Of a stretch of 64,000 bases of DNA, positions 61,700-64,000 are shown piece by piece. The number at the start of each line of letters is the position of its first letter. Positions within the stretch are counted from its first letter, which is position 1. The notes beneath the pieces were generated by a model. That model did no database searches and was not told the DNA's origin. It saw only the letters and a list, made by a program, of their open reading frames with translations. The position numbers were made by a program, and so were the translations under genes. The DNA is from Trachelipus rathkii (Eukaryota; Arthropoda; Malacostraca; Isopoda; Trachelipodidae): positions 47,501 through 111,500 of the forward strand of contig JABUQX010004464.1 in the NCBI GenBank assembly GCA_015478945.1, written 5' to 3'.

Positions 61700-61735
61700 T
61701 GCATCCAGGGGGTTCAGGGGGTTTGAAACCCCCCG
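61700..61735. repeat. Short inverted repeat (GGGGGTT/AACCCCC)
   Basis: cagggggttcagggggtttgaaacccccc (61707-61735) gives a strong ggggttt/aaacccc hairpin. Possibly an element terminus. No partner seen. Confidence 0.4.
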
Positions 61736-61849
61736 AAATTATTTAAACTATCTAACAAATTTATTAATTAAATCTCTTAATTTTAATTTATTAGAATAAT
61801 AAGTATACTAACAAAGAAAACTAAGAGTATATATTAATAAAAATGAGGA

Positions 61850-62160
61850 AAACATTTATGGTTCGTGAATATTTCTTAGGTTTAATGGCTGTTGAAAGCA
61901 CCAAAGGAGAATCTCTAACGAAGGCAATGCTTCGAAGGTTGAAATAAATAGTGACTTTCTGATTGGACAACGACATGGCGGTGGAGCAGCAAAGAAGAAA
62001 TGTTTTATATAAAAGTGTTCAAGCAATCGGAAATATACAGCACCTTGCTTGTTCAGTGGTGTTGAGATTCATATGGAGTAAAACGCATTAGAAACTTTAT
62101 TAGCACAATGAAAACAACTGGGCATTATTTAAGTTTTCCAAGACGAAAACTATTTTTAAA
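61850..62160 (+). pseudogene. ZMYM1/hAT-like transposase fragment and direct repeat A
   Basis: The plus strand from 61862 encodes 'VREYFLGLMAVESTKGESL', which resembles the conserved start of the ZMYM1-like (hAT-derived) transposase region, and then a stop. A frame change leads to 'NSDFLIGQRHGGGAA', loosely matching the family's GQGYDNGANM. The same about 250 bases recur at 62973-63215. I remember this motif from a widespread transposon-derived family but cannot verify it. A TATA-like ttatataaaag at 62005-62015 raises the alternative that the repeat pair is promoter or LTR sequence. Confidence 0.35.
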
Positions 62161-62945
62161 AAAATCTTTCGTATTTTTTTCTTTTTGTTGTAGTAACCGA
62201 GTATCTCGTAAGTTGTATCGATATGTGAACGAGATCAAAGACTTCTTAATTTAAGTTCTGATGTATTAGAATTACTTCACTTGACACAGGCTTCAATTCC
62301 ACAAAGAGTACATTACCCACTTCCCGAGTAAATGACTTTATATTAAAATGCATTTGGGCTCGTCGAGGTGTGTGGAAACTCCTGGTCTAAAGTTACTGTA
62401 TTTCAAATGGGTATTTTTTTCATTACGAATTAGTTGTAGTGATCCCGTTCAACACTTCGACTTTTATTCCAACCTACATAAAAATGCTGTAATCAGTGGA
62501 ACATACCTCAAAAAATGTCCTAGCGGATGATGCAAATGCTTAATTTTTTTCCCTCATTGGAGCTGCAATTTCACCTTTCAAAGTTCGGCATAAATTGAGA
62601 AGCGCTCTTAAAATCTCTTTGCTCTGGGAAAACAACACAATCATGGAGGTTCACAAAGCAGACAGAAAGTTTTAAAATGTTTGTGAAGTTTGCTTCATCA
62701 CTAATTCTCCATACCTTATCAAATGTGAGAGGATCATTCTGAAATTCTAAAACGTCACAAGTTAAAAAAAAATTTGAATCAAAGCATCATCAAACAAATT
62801 TCAGGATAAAAAAATATAGTTAGCAAACTAACACTAAAAAGTTTCATCTAAAGTAGATCCACCGAAAACTACATCTTGCTCAACACCAAGAACAATTGTT
62901 GAACCCGTTTTAATTTCACTTGGCTCCTTTCTTTGAATTTGTAGA
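62161..62945. other. Sequence between the direct repeats, unassigned
   Basis: Contains the plus frame 62348-62530 (60 codons) and a minus-strand open stretch, neither recognised. Many stops; probably the decayed middle of the same element. Confidence 0.35.
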
Positions 62946-63215
62946 TCGATCTCTTCCACAAGAAAAGGGAATATCTAGAGGAGGCAATACTACGAAAGTT
63001 GAAATAAATAGTGACGTTCTGATTGGCCAAAAACATGGTGGTGGGGCAGCATCAATGAAGAAAGATTTTAGAAAGAAGTGTTTTTAAGCAGTCGAAAATA
63101 TACAGCGGCATTGTACATTCCTTGCTATTGAGATTCATGTACTATACTTTATTGGCACAGTGAAAGCAACTGGGCACTATTTTAGTTTACCAAGGTAGAA
63201 ACTATTCTATTACAA
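62946..63215 (+). pseudogene. Direct repeat B of the ZMYM1/hAT-like fragment
   Basis: Repeats the 61912-62160 sequence with many substitutions. Shared words are gaaagttgaaataaatagtg and gaaaacaactgggcat (here gaaagcaactgggcac). It encodes 'NSDVLIGQKHGGGAA', close to the first copy. The repeats are spaced about 1060 bp. The upstream 'VREYF' segment is not recognisable here. Confidence 0.4.
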
Positions 63216-64000
63216 AAAAATAGGAAAAATTTTCCAACAGAAAGGTAAATGGACAAACCTAACACGAATATGGGAAAATAAAGGTCGGTGGGAAGATTGC
63301 GATGGATGGAATTTACAGTTTTAGAGAAGTTTCTAAAACAATTGCTGAAGCTTTTGGGGAGCATGAGATGGATCAAGATGTTGAACCTTCTTCAATATCC
63401 TTAAATATTTTTGAAGCAACTGCTTTTAATCATAATGAAAATGTAATACTTGTTTTGAAAGATTTTCGCTCGAAAGCTGAGGAAATTTTTTTAAAAATTG
63501 TGAAAGTCGCAAAGTTGCAACATAATTTCTGCTTTCTCTTAATGAAGAAATAAGTATGCCCAGTGTCAGAATCAATAAAATACGAAAATAAATCAAGCAA
63601 TTGCAATTAGTTTTCTTGATGGCTTTTCAAACCAGTGAGCAACAAATCCATCCTTATCAATCTTAGTAAATTGATTCCATCGATATCTATTAAAAGGTTT
63701 GCGAATTTTATAAATAAACTTGATCTAAGTAGTCACATTTGGATAGTTAAGGATTTTAGCACCTATCTCACTCACAACGTTCACTATAGAAAGATGTTTC
63801 TCTACCCTGAAAAGGCTCAAAACATATTTTCTCATGCAATTTTACAGGGGAGGATAGACTATCAAATCTGGCTATAATGACTGTTCATCATAGTCAGAAA
63901 ATATAAACAGAAGTTATCATTCATTTTGCTGTTAATAGAGCTAGAATAGAAATTTTTCATATGTGTAAATTTATTTTTTATTTCTTAAAATTGCTGTTAA
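63216..64000. other. Unassigned sequence with two short plus ORFs
   Basis: Two plus frames (63302-63553, 83 codons; 63635-63877, 80 codons) are open but match nothing I recognise. They may continue the transposase-like element or be chance. The window ends inside this region. Confidence 0.35.

Overview
The window looks like non-coding, repeat-dominated DNA of an animal nuclear genome, most likely an aquatic arthropod and perhaps a decapod crustacean. The grounds are very high A+T, long (TA)n, (GA)n, (CTT)n and (ATT)n tracts, and a dense mix of decayed transposable elements: Ty3/gypsy, BEL/Pao and copia-like LTR elements, two LINE families, a Penelope-like element, hAT-type ends and a tRNA-derived SINE. 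Taxonomy is inferred from remembered protein families. No intact host gene, rRNA, functional tRNA, CRISPR array or prokaryotic operon was found.

Layout. 1-6.9 kb: (AT)n, then a broken Ty3/gypsy element on the minus strand (gag zinc knuckle, protease, RT, RNase H, integrase). 6.95-7.5 kb: (TA)n, (CTT)n and a SINE. 7.8-9.9 kb and 12.5-13.3 kb: pieces of a CR1/jockey-like LINE on the plus strand. Between them, and again at 15.0-16.4 kb, lie two decayed copies of a zinc-finger protein family that I know only as a repetitive, unnamed arthropod protein. 13.4-13.9 kb: an approximately 80-bp tandem repeat carrying palindromes. 16.8-23.3 kb: AT-rich sequence with no recognisable gene. 23.4-27.2 kb: a second LINE family on the minus strand. 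28.6-30.5 and 32.9-36.0 kb: two copies of a copia-like element on the minus strand; the second keeps a tRNA-iMet primer-binding site, integrase and RNase H but has lost its RT. 36.3-36.8 kb: an unidentified 148-codon ORF. 37.8-38.1 kb: a BEL-type RNase H scrap. 42.3-46.5 kb: the best-preserved element, a 5'-truncated BEL/Pao pol with one frameshift and a probable 3' LTR. 47.6-52.6 kb: a diverged satellite array. 53.4-57.3 kb: a hAT-type insertion with matching termini and an exact 8-bp target duplication, carrying a second copy of the minus-strand LINE. 57.3-60.2 kb: microsatellites. 60.8-61.2 kb: the GIY-YIG end of a Penelope-like element. 61.8-63.2 kb: two related fragments resembling a ZMYM1/hAT-like transposase.

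Nothing here works as a pathway; the genes are selfish-element remnants. Several AT-rich blocks (about 17.5-23.3, 27.3-32.9, 38-42.3 and 47-53 kb) carry an excess of small A/T insertions relative to cleaner copies of the same repeats. That could be real decay or uncorrected long-read sequence. The most novel-looking items are the palindromic 80-bp array, the two-copy zinc-finger family and the hAT-type insertion, but none is shown to be a new biological system.
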